This document shows positions 8,000 to 18,547 of a DNA stretch of 64,000 bases, in pieces (position 1 is the first letter of the stretch; the number at the start of each line of letters is the position of its first letter). The translations under genes were made by a program, and so were the position numbers. The notes beneath the pieces were generated by a model that searched no databases, was not told where the DNA came from, and saw only the letters and a list, made by a program, of their open reading frames with translations. Origin of the DNA: Nautiliaceae bacterium (GTDB lineage: Bacteria > Campylobacterota > Campylobacteria > Campylobacterales > Nautiliaceae); NCBI GenBank assembly GCA_027038555.1, contig JALVVX010000008.1, forward strand, positions 1 to 64,000, in the 5' to 3' direction.

Positions 8000-8640
8000 G
8001 ATTCCTCCTTTTTATTTATATAATATAAAATCCCCCAAATAATTAAAATTGATAAAATGCCCACATACCAATGATGTTTTAACCATTTTAAAATTTCAAG
8101 TATTTCTTCACCGAAATAATAACTTGGAATTATTGTCACACTTGCCCATACAAACGCACTGAAAAAATTTATAATAGCAAATTTTTTTGGGTCATATCCG
8201 CTAAGTCCAATAGTCATAGGGATAATCGTCCTCATTCCGTATATAAATCTTTGAATAAAAATAACCCATCCGCCGTATTTTCTAAGAAGAAGCCTGGCTT
8301 TTGCAAACTTCTTACGGTGTGCTTTAAATTCTTCCAAAACCCATTTTTTATTGACTCTTCCAAGATAGAAATATATCTGATCTCCTATAAACCCGCCAAG
8401 AGCGGCAACAACTATCGCAAGCCACAGATTCATATCTCCTGTATGAGCCAAAACTCCGGCCATTACAAGACCAGTTTCACCTTCAAATATAGACCAGACA
8501 AAAAGAATAATATAACCGTATTCTTTTAAAAGATGAATAAGATTTTCTTCAGAAAAAAATTCTTTGATTGAGTGAAAATCAAATCCGTAAAGAAAAGAGG
8601 CAAAAACGAATATAATAAAAATAATTTTTAGATATTTCAT
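7996..8640 (-). CDS. DedA family membrane protein
   Basis: A 214-residue polytopic inner-membrane protein of the DedA/SNARE-associated (VTT) family. The motifs GEGTG-like FEGETGLVMAGVLAHTGDMN and GGFIGDQIYFYLGRV are followed by FAKARLLLRKYGGWVIFIQRFIYGMRTIIPMTIG. The Arg pair in that last motif is essential in studied members. A signal-anchor MKYLKIIFIIFVFASFLYG starts the protein. DedA proteins are implicated in lipid-carrier flipping and membrane homeostasis. It lies between trpB and pepA, coupled to pepA by an ATGA overlap. Confidence 0.92.
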   Translation of the reverse strand: MKYLKIIFIIFVFASFLYGFDFHSIKEFFSEENLIHLLKEYGYIILFVWSIFEGETGLVMAGVLAHTGDMNLWLAIVVAALGGFIGDQIYFYLGRVNKKWVLEEFKAHRKKFAKARLLLRKYGGWVIFIQRFIYGMRTIIPMTIGLSGYDPKKFAIINFFSAFVWASVTIIPSYYFGEEILEILKWLKHHWYVGILSILIIWGILYYINKKEES

Positions 8641-8648
8641 AAAGCCCC

Positions 8649-9842
8649 TTAAAAATCAAGAAGGTTTTTCGCCTGAATCATATCTTTATCGCCTCTACCC
8701 GAGAGATTAACTATTACAATTTTATCTTTTATATCGGGTAATTTTTTAAGATATGCTACGGCATGTGAACTTTCAAATGCAGGGATTATTCCTTCTTTTT
8801 GAGAAAGCCATACAAAAGCATCAAGAGCTTCTTTATCAGTTATATAATCGTATTTTACCCTGTCTGCTTCAAAATGATAGGCATGTTCTGGTCCAATGCC
8901 AGGATAATCAAGTCCGGCAGAAATCGAATGCGCTTCAAGTATCTGACCATCATCATCTTGCAAAAGATAACTCATCTGTCCGTGAAGCACTCCGGGCTCT
9001 CCCGCGTTCAGACTTGCTCCGTGTTTACCGCTCTCAATCCCAAGTCCTCCCGCTTCAATTCCTATACATTGAACTTTTTCTTCTTCTAAAAAATGAGAAA
9101 AAATCCCCATTGCATTGCTTCCGCCGCCAATACATGCAATAACATAATCAGGGAGTCTGTTTTCCTTTGCAAGAATCTGTGCTTTTGCTTCATACCCGAT
9201 AATCGCCTGAAAATCTCTTACAAGCATAGGATATGGATGAGGTCCCGCAACGGTTCCTATTACATAAAAAGTATCTCTTGCATTTGTTACCCAGTATCTT
9301 ATGGCTTCATTCATTGCATCTTTAAGCGTTCTGCTGCCGCTTTTTACAGGATGAACCTTTGCACCTAAAAGTTTCATTCTAAATACATTGAGCTCTTGCC
9401 TTTTAACATCTTTTTCACCCATAAAAATTTCACATTCAAGCCCAAGAAGTGCCGCTGCTGTGGCAGTTGCCACTCCGTGCTGTCCCGCACCGGTTTCGGC
9501 AATTACTCTTTTTTTACCCATTTTTTTAGCAAGAAGCACTTGTCCGATAGTATTGTTTACTTTATGGGCTCCTGTATGATTTAAATCTTCTCTTTTAAAA
9601 TAAATTTTTGCACCTAATTCCTCGGAAATATTAGGTGCAAAATAAAGCCCTGTGGGTCTTCCTATATACTCTTTATAATAATAATCCATTTCCTTCCAAA
9701 AATCTTTATCAAAACGGATATTTTTATAAAACTTTTCAAGTTCAAACAAAACAGGCATTAACGTTTCAGGAACATATCTTCCTCCGAATTTATCAAAATG
9801 TCCTCTTTCATCTGGGTCATATATAGGTTTTGGAATATACAT
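8649..9842 (-). CDS. trpB: Tryptophan synthase beta chain
   Basis: A 397-residue TrpB1-type subunit with the PLP-lysine motif HTGAHKVNN, the [18 protein letters not shown] loop, and the phosphate-binding GGGSNAMG. It converts indole plus serine to tryptophan. No trpA is adjacent. It interrupts what I recall as the apt-dedA-pepA-ychF order of Campylobacter. trpE is found elsewhere in this window at 24.3 kb, so the trp genes are dispersed. Confidence 0.97.
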   Translation of the reverse strand: MYIPKPIYDPDERGHFDKFGGRYVPETLMPVLFELEKFYKNIRFDKDFWKEMDYYYKEYIGRPTGLYFAPNISEELGAKIYFKREDLNHTGAHKVNNTIGQVLLAKKMGKKRVIAETGAGQHGVATATAAALLGLECEIFMGEKDVKRQELNVFRMKLLGAKVHPVKSGSRTLKDAMNEAIRYWVTNARDTFYVIGTVAGPHPYPMLVRDFQAIIGYEAKAQILAKENRLPDYVIACIGGGSNAMGIFSHFLEEEKVQCIGIEAGGLGIESGKHGASLNAGEPGVLHGQMSYLLQDDDGQILEAHSISAGLDYPGIGPEHAYHFEADRVKYDYITDKEALDAFVWLSQKEGIIPAFESSHAVAYLKKLPDIKDKIVIVNLSGRGDKDMIQAKNLLDF

Positions 9843-9895
9843 TATTTTCCTTTAATTTTCTAAATTTATAGTATAAAATATTTCATAAATTTAAG

Positions 9896-9921
9896 TTAAC
9901 ATAATAATATTACTCTTAATA
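9896..9921. repeat. Dispersed repeat copy B, at the end of apt
   Basis: It starts TTAACATAATAATATTACTC. It overlaps the apt stop codon at the same offset (20 bases) as copy A overlaps the msrB stop codon. Confidence 0.5.
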
Positions 9922-10443
9922 TTTTACAAGTGAGTCTACATTTATACCCATATTTCTAAGTTTGTCCGCACCTTCTAAAAAAGTAAGTTCAATTAAAAAT
10001 GCGGCGGCTACAACTTCGGCATTGAGTTTTCTTATAAGTTTAACCGCTGCTTCGGCAGTCCCGCCTGTGGCTATTAAATCATCTATTAGTAAAACTTTCG
10101 GATTTTTCACATTTTCAAAAGCATCAATATGAATTTCTATTTCATCAAAACCATATTCAAGTGCATATTTTTCCGCAACAGTAGTTGAAGGGAGTTTGCC
10201 TTTTTTTCTTATCGGAACAAAACCTTTTTTTATTTTTGCCGCTATGGCAGCTCCGAATATAAAGCCCCTACTCTCAATCCCGCATATAAAATCCACATCT
10301 TTATACTTCCCAGCAAAATAATCAATCACTTCGCTAAAAAGTTCGGCTTTATTTAAAAGTGTTGTAATATCTTTAAAAATTATTCCCTTTTTAGGAAAAT
10401 CAGGAATATCCCTGATGGCTTTTTTTACTCTTTCTTCAAGCAT
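9916..10443 (-). CDS. apt: Adenine phosphoribosyltransferase
   Basis: A 175-residue type I PRTase. It begins with [21 protein letters not shown] and contains [14 protein letters not shown], the flexible loop region [13 protein letters not shown] and the PRPP-binding motif [17 protein letters not shown]. It salvages adenine with PRPP to AMP. Two bases separate it from efp, so the genes are in one operon. Confidence 0.97.
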   Translation of the reverse strand: MLEERVKKAIRDIPDFPKKGIIFKDITTLLNKAELFSEVIDYFAGKYKDVDFICGIESRGFIFGAAIAAKIKKGFVPIRKKGKLPSTTVAEKYALEYGFDEIEIHIDAFENVKNPKVLLIDDLIATGGTAEAAVKLIRKLNAEVVAAAFLIELTFLEGADKLRNMGINVDSLVKY

Positions 10444-10445
10444 TT

Positions 10446-11009
10446 TTATTTCACTTTTTCTAAATAATCACCAGTTCTTGTATCTACTTTTATTCTATCC
10501 CCTTCAACAATATGACAAGGGACAGTCACTACGGCTCCTGTTTCAAGTTTTGCCGGTTTTCTACATGCCCCACTTCTGTCTCTGTTGCTTACCGGCTGAG
10601 TTTCTACTACTTCAAGTTCAACTTGCATTGGCAGTTCAACTCCTATAACTTTTCCGTTATGAAATAAAATATCCACTTCCATACCTTCAAGCAAAAAGCC
10701 TTTACTCTCTTCAAATACTTTTAAATCCACAGGAAGCATTTCATATGTTTCAGTATCCATAAAATAATAAATATCACCTTCATTATAAGAATATTGATAT
10801 TTTCTTCTTTCTAAATTAGGCTCATCAGCCTTATCACCTGCATGAAAAGTTTTTTCTATTACTCTCCCGTCAATCAAATTTTTTAGTTTTGTTCTGACAA
10901 ACGCCGCACCTTTTCCTGGTTTCACGTGATGATATTCAACAATTTTATACGGAATTCCATCAAGTTCTATATTTAAATATTTTTTTAAATCACTCATACT
11001 ATATGCCAT
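10446..11009 (-). CDS. efp: Elongation factor P
   Basis: A 187-residue EF-P with the KOW-like N-terminal domain carrying the tip-loop [20 protein letters not shown] (the modifiable Lys lies in PGKG). It is followed by two OB-type domains ending with the family C-terminus [14 protein letters not shown]. It relieves ribosome stalling at polyproline. The initial [12 protein letters not shown] matches Campylobacterota EF-P. SD AAGGAGAA precedes the ATG. Confidence 0.97.
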   Translation of the reverse strand: MAYSMSDLKKYLNIELDGIPYKIVEYHHVKPGKGAAFVRTKLKNLIDGRVIEKTFHAGDKADEPNLERRKYQYSYNEGDIYYFMDTETYEMLPVDLKVFEESKGFLLEGMEVDILFHNGKVIGVELPMQVELEVVETQPVSNRDRSGACRKPAKLETGAVVTVPCHIVEGDRIKVDTRTGDYLEKVK

Positions 11010-11031
11010 ATTTTCTCCTTTTGTGTTATTT

Positions 11032-12600
11032 TTAAATTTCAGCGTATCCGACGCTTAGCGCCGCTTTTAAGTTTCTAAGTTCGTTTAAAACTTCTTCATT
11101 AACATCATTATCGACAATAATCACCGCCATAGCCTGACCTTCTTTGTTTCTTCCAAGTCTGAAATCGGCTATATTTATATTGTATTTTGCCAAAGTCATT
11201 CCAACTTCTCCAATAACCCCCGGTACATCAGTATTTTTAAAGAAAATCATTTTACCCTTAGGCTCAAATTCAAGATCAAATTCTTTAAATTCAACAATTC
11301 TCGGATGTGTTTCAAGCATTGTCCCGCTTATTGAATACTCACCGCTATCAGCTAAAATTTTTAAATTAACAAGATTTTTATATGTAGGATTTTTCATCTC
11401 TTTTGTTTCAAGCTCAATTCCCTTCTCTTTTGCCAAAAACTCGGCATTTACATAGTTTACATTATCAGTAATATTTTTAAGAAGTCCGACAAGTGCAAAA
11501 GTCATAATAGATTTATCTTCTTTTACAATATCCCCGCTTAAATTGATTTTTACTTTTTTTACAGGTCCGTTAATAATTTGAGAAAGAAGATATCCCATTT
11601 TTTGTGAAAGTTCAAGATATTTTATAACCCACTCAGGCGTATTTGCAGTATTAATCGGTAAATTAAGTGCATTTGGATAACTACTACCTCTAAGCGCTTC
11701 AATAATAGCCTCAGCAGCTTGAATTGCAATTCTCTCTTGCGATTCACGGGTGTTTGCTCCGATATGAGGCGTAACGGATGTATTTTCAAGTTCAAAAAAA
11801 GGATGGTCTGTAACAGGTTCTTTTTCAAAAACATCAATTCCAAGCCATCTTATTTTTCCCGATTTAAGTCCTTCATAAACATCTTTTTCGTTATAAAGTC
11901 CCCCTCTTGCGCAGTTGATTAAAACAACTCCGTCTTTCATTTTTTCAATTTCTTTTTTTGTAATCATATTAATTGTCTCAGGAGTTTTAGGAGTATGAAT
12001 TGTTATAAAATCGCATTTCAAAATTTCTTCAAAATCAGTGGTATACTTACATCCTAAATCAGTAGCTTTACTCGGATCAATATATGGGTCATAAGCAATT
12101 ACATCCATTTCAAGCGCTTTTGCTCTAATTCCCACACGACTACCGATATTTCCAAAACCGATAATACCGAGTTTTTTACCTGCAAGTTCGATTCCAAGCC
12201 ATTTTTCTCTGTTCCATTCATGCTCTTTTTTGAGATTCCACACGGCATTTGTAAAACTTCTTGCGGAAGTCAATAAATGTGCCATTGTAAGTTCCACAGC
12301 CGCAAGAGTATTTGCAGTAGGCACATTCATAATAATAACACCTCTTTTGCTTGCTTCTTCAATATCTACATTATCAACACCAACCCCAGCTCTTACAACA
12401 GCTTTAAGTTTTTTTGCATGTTCTAAAAAATTTTTGTCCACAGGTGTAGGACTTCTTGTAATAACACCGTCTGCATCTTCAATAATTTTTAAAAGCTCGT
12501 TTTTTGGTGTTTTACTTGCATCTACAAGCTCAATATCCTTTGCCTTTTTAAGTATTTCAAATCCGGCTTCATGAATAGGGTCACAAACAACTACTTTCAT
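11032..12600 (-). CDS. serA: D-3-phosphoglycerate dehydrogenase
   Basis: A 522-residue long-form SerA. It has the NAD-binding fold GKKLGIIGFGNIGSRVG, catalytic Arg/Glu/His region (NCARGGLYNEKDV, HIGANTRESQERIA), an intervening ASB domain, and a C-terminal ACT domain (GKMIFFKNTDVPGVIGEVGMTLAKYNINIADFRLGR). It makes phosphohydroxypyruvate, the first step to serine. The ACT domain suggests serine feedback control. The start codon abuts the stop of the upstream small membrane protein. Confidence 0.97.
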   Translation of the reverse strand: MKVVVCDPIHEAGFEILKKAKDIELVDASKTPKNELLKIIEDADGVITRSPTPVDKNFLEHAKKLKAVVRAGVGVDNVDIEEASKRGVIIMNVPTANTLAAVELTMAHLLTSARSFTNAVWNLKKEHEWNREKWLGIELAGKKLGIIGFGNIGSRVGIRAKALEMDVIAYDPYIDPSKATDLGCKYTTDFEEILKCDFITIHTPKTPETINMITKKEIEKMKDGVVLINCARGGLYNEKDVYEGLKSGKIRWLGIDVFEKEPVTDHPFFELENTSVTPHIGANTRESQERIAIQAAEAIIEALRGSSYPNALNLPINTANTPEWVIKYLELSQKMGYLLSQIINGPVKKVKINLSGDIVKEDKSIMTFALVGLLKNITDNVNYVNAEFLAKEKGIELETKEMKNPTYKNLVNLKILADSGEYSISGTMLETHPRIVEFKEFDLEFEPKGKMIFFKNTDVPGVIGEVGMTLAKYNINIADFRLGRNKEGQAMAVIIVDNDVNEEVLNELRNLKAALSVGYAEI

Positions 12601-13038
12601 TTAAATCCTTTTTTTTATTTTTTCTATTTTTATATTGAAATTATACTCTTTAAATAAATTTAATACACTGTTTGCCTGCTCTAAATTTTTAAAAAAAATA
12701 TAAATTTCAGTTTTTTTAGCTTTAAATAGCGAATAAACAATTTTATTATTATCTAAAATTGTCTTTATATTAAAAATAGAGTATTTATCTAAATTTTTAA
12801 TTGTTATTTTATAGACAATTTCATATCTAAATTTATTAAAATCAATTTTCATATACAAAACTCTTGCCGGGAGATTTAAAATTTTCGGTTTTTTTATATC
12901 AAAAAAAGATTCTTTAAATGATATTTTCTTTTGTGATTTTGTATTTTGATTTATTTTCTCAGGCTTTGAAATTTGAAAATAAAAAAAAACAAGTCCCGAC
13001 AAAATAAAAAAAGAGAGAATAGAAATAAGATATTTCAT
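12601..13038 (-). CDS. Small membrane-anchored protein between rpsA and serA
   Basis: A 145-residue protein with one N-terminal membrane segment (residues 3-22, YLISILSFFILSGLVFFYF). A Lys-rich linker follows, then a soluble domain probably outside the cytoplasm, with LNLPARVLYMKIDFNKFRYEIVYKITI and a ferredoxin-like tail. I do not know the family. From memory an unnamed small protein occupies the same place in Campylobacter jejuni, so the gene is probably a conserved lineage-specific one. Its start overlaps the rpsA 3' end by 4 bases. Confidence 0.78.
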   Translation of the reverse strand: MKYLISILSFFILSGLVFFYFQISKPEKINQNTKSQKKISFKESFFDIKKPKILNLPARVLYMKIDFNKFRYEIVYKITIKNLDKYSIFNIKTILDNNKIVYSLFKAKKTEIYIFFKNLEQANSVLNLFKEYNFNIKIEKIKKRI

Positions 13039-14195
13039 TCTGAAAGTTTAATTCTATCCCCATTAATTTCAATAATTTTACCTTTAAACGTATCACCGAT
13101 ATTATATTCATTAGAATAATCTTCTTTTCTAACCAATGCTTCCACCTCTCCAAGGTCTACAAACATTCCAAAATCAGTGATATATTTAACTTTTCCTTCA
13201 ACTTCATCACCAACAGAATGATTTTTCGCAAAAATATCATAAGGATTTTCAATCGCATCTTTTCTTGAAATAATTACTTTGTTATTTTCTTCATCGATAG
13301 TAATAACTTTAAACTCCGCTTTATCCCCTATTTCAAAAACTTCGCTTGCTTTTTCACCTTTTTTAAATGAAACAAATTTATTTGGAAGCAGTACGCTTAT
13401 TCCGTCAATTTCTACAAATGCACCTACATTTATAAATTTGGTAATAATACCTTCTACAATATCTCCTACATTATATTTTTCAGAAAATATAGTTGCAGGT
13501 TTTGTTAAAAGATTTTTTCTTGTTACTCTTAATTTTTCTTCATCAGGATTAATCTCAACTACTTCCACTTCAATTTCTTCTCCCAAACTAAGGTCATTAA
13601 TACCATCCCAATTTATTTCACTAATATGTAAAAATCCCTCTACTCCGTTACCGATATCTACAAATGCCCCATATTCTGTTAAATGCGAAACTGTTGCTTT
13701 TATCCTATCTCCAACACTTAAATTTTTTACTTCATCCCAAGGATTAGGAAGTGTTCTTTTAATAGAAAATACCCTTCTTTCAGGATCAATTAACATAGCT
13801 TCAACCCTGTCGCCTTCTTCAAAATATTTTCTGTGGTCAATTTTTTTATAAAATATTTCTTCTTTTGGAATAAAACCGCTTATACCGTCCAAATCAATTA
13901 CAAGACCGTTTTTCTTAATTTTCGTAACAGTCGCATTTACAATTTTACCATCAAGGGAAGAGAGTTTTTCTTTTACATCGTTTAAATACGCTTTTCTATC
14001 AACTACCACCGAGTTTTGTTTAAATTCTTTTACTTTTGCTTTTATATTTTTACCAATAACACTCTCATCTTCTTTCAGACCGCTAAGACTTTTAGGAAGA
14101 AAAAATTCGATATCACCTTTGTGACCTAAAAATCCACCTTTAATTAATTTTTCGATTTGAAACTCTACAACGTCTCCGATTTGTAATTCTTTCAT
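13035..14195 (-). CDS. rpsA: 30S ribosomal protein S1, short form with five S1 repeats
   Basis: I choose the ATG at 14195 ([13 protein letters not shown]), which has AAGGAT upstream and overlaps the ispH stop as ATGA, giving 386 residues. Five S1 OB repeats can be counted (about residues 3-67, 81-148, 160-227, 240-308, 323-386). The best is LSVGDRIKATVSHLTEYGAF with GVEGFLHISEI. S1 binds mRNA leaders on the 30S subunit. Most Proteobacteria and, as I recall, Helicobacter have about 550 residues and six repeats, so this copy is clearly shortened at the C-terminus. Confidence 0.93.
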   Translation of the reverse strand: MKELQIGDVVEFQIEKLIKGGFLGHKGDIEFFLPKSLSGLKEDESVIGKNIKAKVKEFKQNSVVVDRKAYLNDVKEKLSSLDGKIVNATVTKIKKNGLVIDLDGISGFIPKEEIFYKKIDHRKYFEEGDRVEAMLIDPERRVFSIKRTLPNPWDEVKNLSVGDRIKATVSHLTEYGAFVDIGNGVEGFLHISEINWDGINDLSLGEEIEVEVVEINPDEEKLRVTRKNLLTKPATIFSEKYNVGDIVEGIITKFINVGAFVEIDGISVLLPNKFVSFKKGEKASEVFEIGDKAEFKVITIDEENNKVIISRKDAIENPYDIFAKNHSVGDEVEGKVKYITDFGMFVDLGEVEALVRKEDYSNEYNIGDTFKGKIIEINGDRIKLSE

Positions 14196-15022
14196 GTTAA
14201 ATCCTTTATCCTTGATATTATTTTTTCGACAAGCCACTCCGGCGTACTTGCACCAGCACTTACACCACAAAGCTCTTTACCCTCAAACCACTCTTTTTTT
14301 ATTTCGTCTTCACTTTCAACAAGATGAGCATCACTATTTTCTTTTGCAATATTAAAAAGCTGTTTGGTATTTGATGAATTTTTACCACCAACTATTATCA
14401 TAACATCAGCTTCACGACTGAGTTCTCTAACTGCATCCTGATTTTCAAAAGTTGCATTGCATATTGTATTAAAAACCCTTACTTCTTTATAATTACTAAT
14501 AAGATAATTTGCAATTTCAAGATAATCCGATATTTTTCTTGTAGTTTGTGCAACAGTGGCTATTTTATCCCTTAAATGAATATCTTTAAGTTCGTTCACA
14601 TCTAAAACAACATAAACCCTCTCGTGGACACTATAACTCATTACGCCTTGAATTTCCGGATGGTTTTTATCACCGAAAATAACAATATCATATCCTTCTT
14701 TACTCATTTTCTCAACAATTTCCTGAGGTTTTTTTACAAAAGGACAAGTAGCATCAATTACTTCTACGTTTTTATTTAAAAGTTCATTATATTTATTTTT
14801 TGGAATTCCGTGCGTTCTGACTATTACTCTTTTTATTTTTTCATCAACTTCATCTGTGGAGTTTACATATTTTACATTATAATTTTTTGAAAGTCTTTCA
14901 ATTTCAAGTGGATTATGTATTAAAGGGCCGAGAGTTACGGCATTCTTAGAATTCTCAGCTATTTCAACAGCCCTTTTTACACCGAAACAAAACCCGTAAC
15001 TTTTAGCTTTTTTAATCAGCAT
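14192..15022 (-). CDS. ispH: 4-hydroxy-3-methylbut-2-enyl diphosphate reductase
   Basis: A 276-residue IspH with three Fe-S cysteines in [28 protein letters not shown] and [12 protein letters not shown]. The conserved THGIPK and [10 protein letters not shown] are present, and [12 protein letters not shown] sits near the end. It catalyses the last MEP-pathway step to IPP/DMAPP through a [4Fe-4S] cluster. It overlaps aroA by 11 bases upstream and rpsA by 4 bases downstream. The ispH-rpsA linkage is known in several phyla. Confidence 0.97.
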   Translation of the reverse strand: MLIKKAKSYGFCFGVKRAVEIAENSKNAVTLGPLIHNPLEIERLSKNYNVKYVNSTDEVDEKIKRVIVRTHGIPKNKYNELLNKNVEVIDATCPFVKKPQEIVEKMSKEGYDIVIFGDKNHPEIQGVMSYSVHERVYVVLDVNELKDIHLRDKIATVAQTTRKISDYLEIANYLISNYKEVRVFNTICNATFENQDAVRELSREADVMIIVGGKNSSNTKQLFNIAKENSDAHLVESEDEIKKEWFEGKELCGVSAGASTPEWLVEKIISRIKDLT

Positions 15023-16310
15023 CTGTTATCCTGTAATCGGCTATTTTTTTAAAAAGCTCAAAAAAATTAGGGAATGAAGTATATATAGATTCGGCTTTAT
15101 GAATTTTCATAGGAGCAAGAAGTCCAAGTATAGCAAAACTCATAGCAATTCTATGATCTCCAAAAGAATCAATTTCGGCACTTTTAACTTCTCCTCCTAT
15201 AATTTCATATCCGTCTTCAAATTCTTTTGCATCAATCCCACACTTTTGTAGATTTTCCACTACTGCTTTTATTCTATCAGATTCTTTAACTCTTAATTCT
15301 TTTGCATTTTTTACTACACTTTTGCCCTGCGCAACAGCCATAGCCATAGCAAGAGCCGGAAGTTCATCTATTAGCCACGGTATATTCTCACTTACCACAA
15401 TGCCTTTTAATTTATTACCTTTTATAATAATATCGCCAATTGGCTCATATTGGTCTTCATGTAAAATATATTCAACCTCAGCACCCATTTTTTCAAGCAT
15501 TCTGTAACTTTCAATTCTTGTAGGATTAAGTGTTACGTTTTTTATAACGGCTTTTGAATTTGTTATAGCCGCCGCTACCGCAAAGAAAAAAGCACTACTT
15601 GGGTCATTTGGCACAGTAATATTTAAAGGGGATAATTTCTTTTCAAGAGGATATATTTCAATTTCGCATTCATTATTCTCGGTAAGTTTTTGATTTATTT
15701 TTGCACCCATACCTTTTAGCATTCTTTCGGTATGGTCTCTACTTAAAAAAGGCTCTTTATAAAAAGAAGGTTTGTTTGCGTGAAGTGCCGCTAAAATCAA
15801 AGCTGATTTAACCTGTGCTGATGCAACCGGACTTACATAATTGAAATTTTTAAGTTTGTTTCCCCTTATTGCAATAGGTGCAAGATTTCCATTTTCTCTT
15901 GCATCAATATTTGCACCTACATCACTCAACGGTTTAATAACTCTTCTCATTGGACGACGTCTTAAATACTCATCACCTGTTAAAACATAAAAACCTTCAT
16001 TCGAAGCCAAAAGCCCCATATAAATTCTTATTGTAGTACCTGAATTTCCACAATAAAGAACATCATCAGGCTCTTTTATCTTTTGAGGTGCTATTATTGT
16101 AATTACACCTCCTTCTTTTTTGACCTCAGCTCCTAGTTTTTTGGCTATTTCAAGTGAATTCAAAGTATCTTCGGCATGTAAATAATTTTTGATTTTATTT
16201 TCACCTTCACTAAGAAGTGAAAAAATTGCACATCTGTGTGAAATAGATTTATCGGCATCAACTACAAACTCTTCATTGAATTTTCTTCCTCTTATCACAT
16301 CCAATATCAT
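15012..16310 (-). CDS. aroA: 3-phosphoshikimate 1-carboxyvinyltransferase (EPSP synthase)
   Basis: A 432-residue EPSP synthase with [64 protein letters not shown] and the C-terminal [11 protein letters not shown] and [13 protein letters not shown]. It condenses shikimate-3-phosphate with PEP. The AGLL region (YMGLLAS) resembles class II enzymes more than the E. coli class I. It overlaps pheT by 4 bases. Confidence 0.97.
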   Translation of the reverse strand: MILDVIRGRKFNEEFVVDADKSISHRCAIFSLLSEGENKIKNYLHAEDTLNSLEIAKKLGAEVKKEGGVITIIAPQKIKEPDDVLYCGNSGTTIRIYMGLLASNEGFYVLTGDEYLRRRPMRRVIKPLSDVGANIDARENGNLAPIAIRGNKLKNFNYVSPVASAQVKSALILAALHANKPSFYKEPFLSRDHTERMLKGMGAKINQKLTENNECEIEIYPLEKKLSPLNITVPNDPSSAFFFAVAAAITNSKAVIKNVTLNPTRIESYRMLEKMGAEVEYILHEDQYEPIGDIIIKGNKLKGIVVSENIPWLIDELPALAMAMAVAQGKSVVKNAKELRVKESDRIKAVVENLQKCGIDAKEFEDGYEIIGGEVKSAEIDSFGDHRIAMSFAILGLLAPMKIHKAESIYTSFPNFFELFKKIADYRITDAD

Positions 16311-18547
16311 CTAAGCCTAATTCCTTTTTCTTCCAGTGCTTTTAAAATTTTTTCCATTATATCATTAATTTCATTTTCTTGTAAAGTTTTCTGACCTTGT
16401 AATTTAAATCTTACGGTTAATGAGTTTTTATCACCCAAATCAAATATATCAATTGGATAAAAATCTTTAAGTTCCTCAATATTGAGATTTGAAATTATTT
16501 CATAAATATTTTTATATGATATATCTTTATCAACAACAAGGCTCAAATCTCTTGTAACTTTTTGAAATCTGTTTATTTCTTTCGCCTGTTTTGATTTTTT
16601 ATCTAATTTATCAAGGTCAATCTCGGCGAAATATGTATCGTCAATATCAAAATCTTTCGCAACTTTTGGATGCAATTTAGCAATCACACCTATTTTTTCT
16701 CCGTCTTTAATAACATCGGCACACTGATATGGATGTGCTATCGAATGTTTGCCTTCGGTAAGCTTAAAATCACCTATAAGCTGAGAGAGTTTATCAACTG
16801 CATCTTTAAATTGAACTTTTTGAGGTTTACCGTGATTTATAGGATTTTCATAATCAGCATACCCGTTTAACACAAAAGCAAACTGCTCTTTTTCCTCTCT
16901 TTTTGAATTATATACGCTTCCGGCAGTAAAAAGATAAACTCTTTTATAATCATTAGCTCTGTTATATCTTACATCATCAAGTAATTGCAATAAAAGAGTG
17001 CTTCTAAGAGTATCAAGCTCATTTGCTATCGGATTTATCAAATCAAGATTATCATCCACAACTTCAAAACCGTATTTTTTGAGTCTTTGTTTATCTTCAA
17101 ATACAAAATGAATAACTTCGTAAAATCCGTTTGCAACAGCTTTAAGTTTTAATTCATTAAGAAATTCAATTTTTTTTATATTGTCGTTAATTCTGTTTTT
17201 TTCTTCAAAAACAAGTGGTTTACTTGGAATATTGTCAATTCCGTAAATCCTTAAAATCTCTTCTGTGATATCTTGAATATTTTCAATATCGTGCCTAAAT
17301 ACTGGAATTGCAACTTTTAAAGATTCGTCAGTAATAGATTTAATTTCAAAATCTAACCTTTTAAGTATTTCTACAATACTTTTTTCATCAATCTCAAAAC
17401 CAATTATCTCTTTTACTTCATTTATATTTATATTAATAATTTTTGGTTTTAAATCATTTGAGAGATCAATATCTCCGCTGAAAACAGGCAGTTTCATTTC
17501 ATTTAAAAGATAATTCATACCGAAATTTAAATCCGGTTCACTACCCCTGCTCGCTCTGAAAAAATATTCATCAGTTTTTAAACCGTTTAAAAACACAATT
17601 TCGCTCACGTATTTCGGATTGATAAAATTTGCATCAATTAAATATTTACCGTTTTCTTCAACAACAATATCATTTTTTATACCTACATAATATTTTCCGA
17701 AACATTTAACAACATCGGCTCCGTTTTCATTATCAAGCTCAATATTGCATATATTCATAGGAGTCAAAAGCACTCCGGTTGCGTGCATTGCATATTTAAT
17801 AAATTTGTCTATTTTATTTTTTGCTTCTTCTTCGATTAATGCAAGTCTGTATTCAATTTTAAAAGGAACATTAAACTCACCTTCAACCGCTCTTAAAAGA
17901 TGCGAAGATTTTTTAAGCTCATTTTTATCTATATTTACAACTCTTCCTATACCTTCTTGCATTTCTTCATAATTAAATTCCAAAGATTTAAGAGATTTGT
18001 TAATTCCGGCACTAAGTTCTCTTGCTATACCATAAATACTAAAACTATCACCCCTGTTTGCAGTTACACCGAGTTCAATAATTTCATCATTGAGATATTT
18101 TCCTACATATTCTCCTATTTTAAGCTTACCCAAAGAATCATCTAAAACCATAATACCTTCATGAAAATCAGGTAGTCCTATCTCTCTTGCGGCACATATC
18201 ATACCAAATGACTCTACACCTCTTAATTTAGCTTTTTTAATTTTAAGTTCAGGCAGTTGCGCACCTATTTTTGCTACTGCAACCCTCTGCCCAGCTGCTA
18301 CATTTATAGCACCGCATATAATTTGGAGTTCTTCATCCCCCACGTTTACTTTACATAAATTAAGTTTATCGGCATTTGGATGTTTTTCACATTCGATAAC
18401 TTCACCAATCACAACATTTTGAGGTATTTCTATTTTTTTATATCCTTCTACTTCTTGGCCTATTCTGTTTAGCGTAAGAATAATTTCATCAGTTTCAATA
18501 CCTTCTAAATCTATAAATTCTTCCAGCCATTTTCTTGTTACTATCAT
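16307..18547 (-). CDS. pheT: Phenylalanyl-tRNA synthetase beta subunit
   Basis: A 746-residue PheT. The N-terminal tRNA-binding (EMAP-like) domain spans about residues 40-150 ([26 protein letters not shown]). B3/B4 and B5 domains ([16 protein letters not shown]) follow, and the C-terminal FDX-ACB domain ([25 protein letters not shown]). It pairs with PheS in the alpha2-beta2 enzyme. At about 50 residues shorter than E. coli PheT it is normal for the phylum. It overlaps pheS by 4 bases. Confidence 0.97.
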   Translation of the reverse strand: MIVTRKWLEEFIDLEGIETDEIILTLNRIGQEVEGYKKIEIPQNVVIGEVIECEKHPNADKLNLCKVNVGDEELQIICGAINVAAGQRVAVAKIGAQLPELKIKKAKLRGVESFGMICAAREIGLPDFHEGIMVLDDSLGKLKIGEYVGKYLNDEIIELGVTANRGDSFSIYGIARELSAGINKSLKSLEFNYEEMQEGIGRVVNIDKNELKKSSHLLRAVEGEFNVPFKIEYRLALIEEEAKNKIDKFIKYAMHATGVLLTPMNICNIELDNENGADVVKCFGKYYVGIKNDIVVEENGKYLIDANFINPKYVSEIVFLNGLKTDEYFFRASRGSEPDLNFGMNYLLNEMKLPVFSGDIDLSNDLKPKIINININEVKEIIGFEIDEKSIVEILKRLDFEIKSITDESLKVAIPVFRHDIENIQDITEEILRIYGIDNIPSKPLVFEEKNRINDNIKKIEFLNELKLKAVANGFYEVIHFVFEDKQRLKKYGFEVVDDNLDLINPIANELDTLRSTLLLQLLDDVRYNRANDYKRVYLFTAGSVYNSKREEKEQFAFVLNGYADYENPINHGKPQKVQFKDAVDKLSQLIGDFKLTEGKHSIAHPYQCADVIKDGEKIGVIAKLHPKVAKDFDIDDTYFAEIDLDKLDKKSKQAKEINRFQKVTRDLSLVVDKDISYKNIYEIISNLNIEELKDFYPIDIFDLGDKNSLTVRFKLQGQKTLQENEINDIMEKILKALEEKGIRLR

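Noticed and set aside
14196-14270. Cys-rich N-terminal extension of rpsA ([11 protein letters not shown]...)
   Set aside because: It is the out-of-frame 3' end of ispH; S1 homology and SD support the ATG at 14195.
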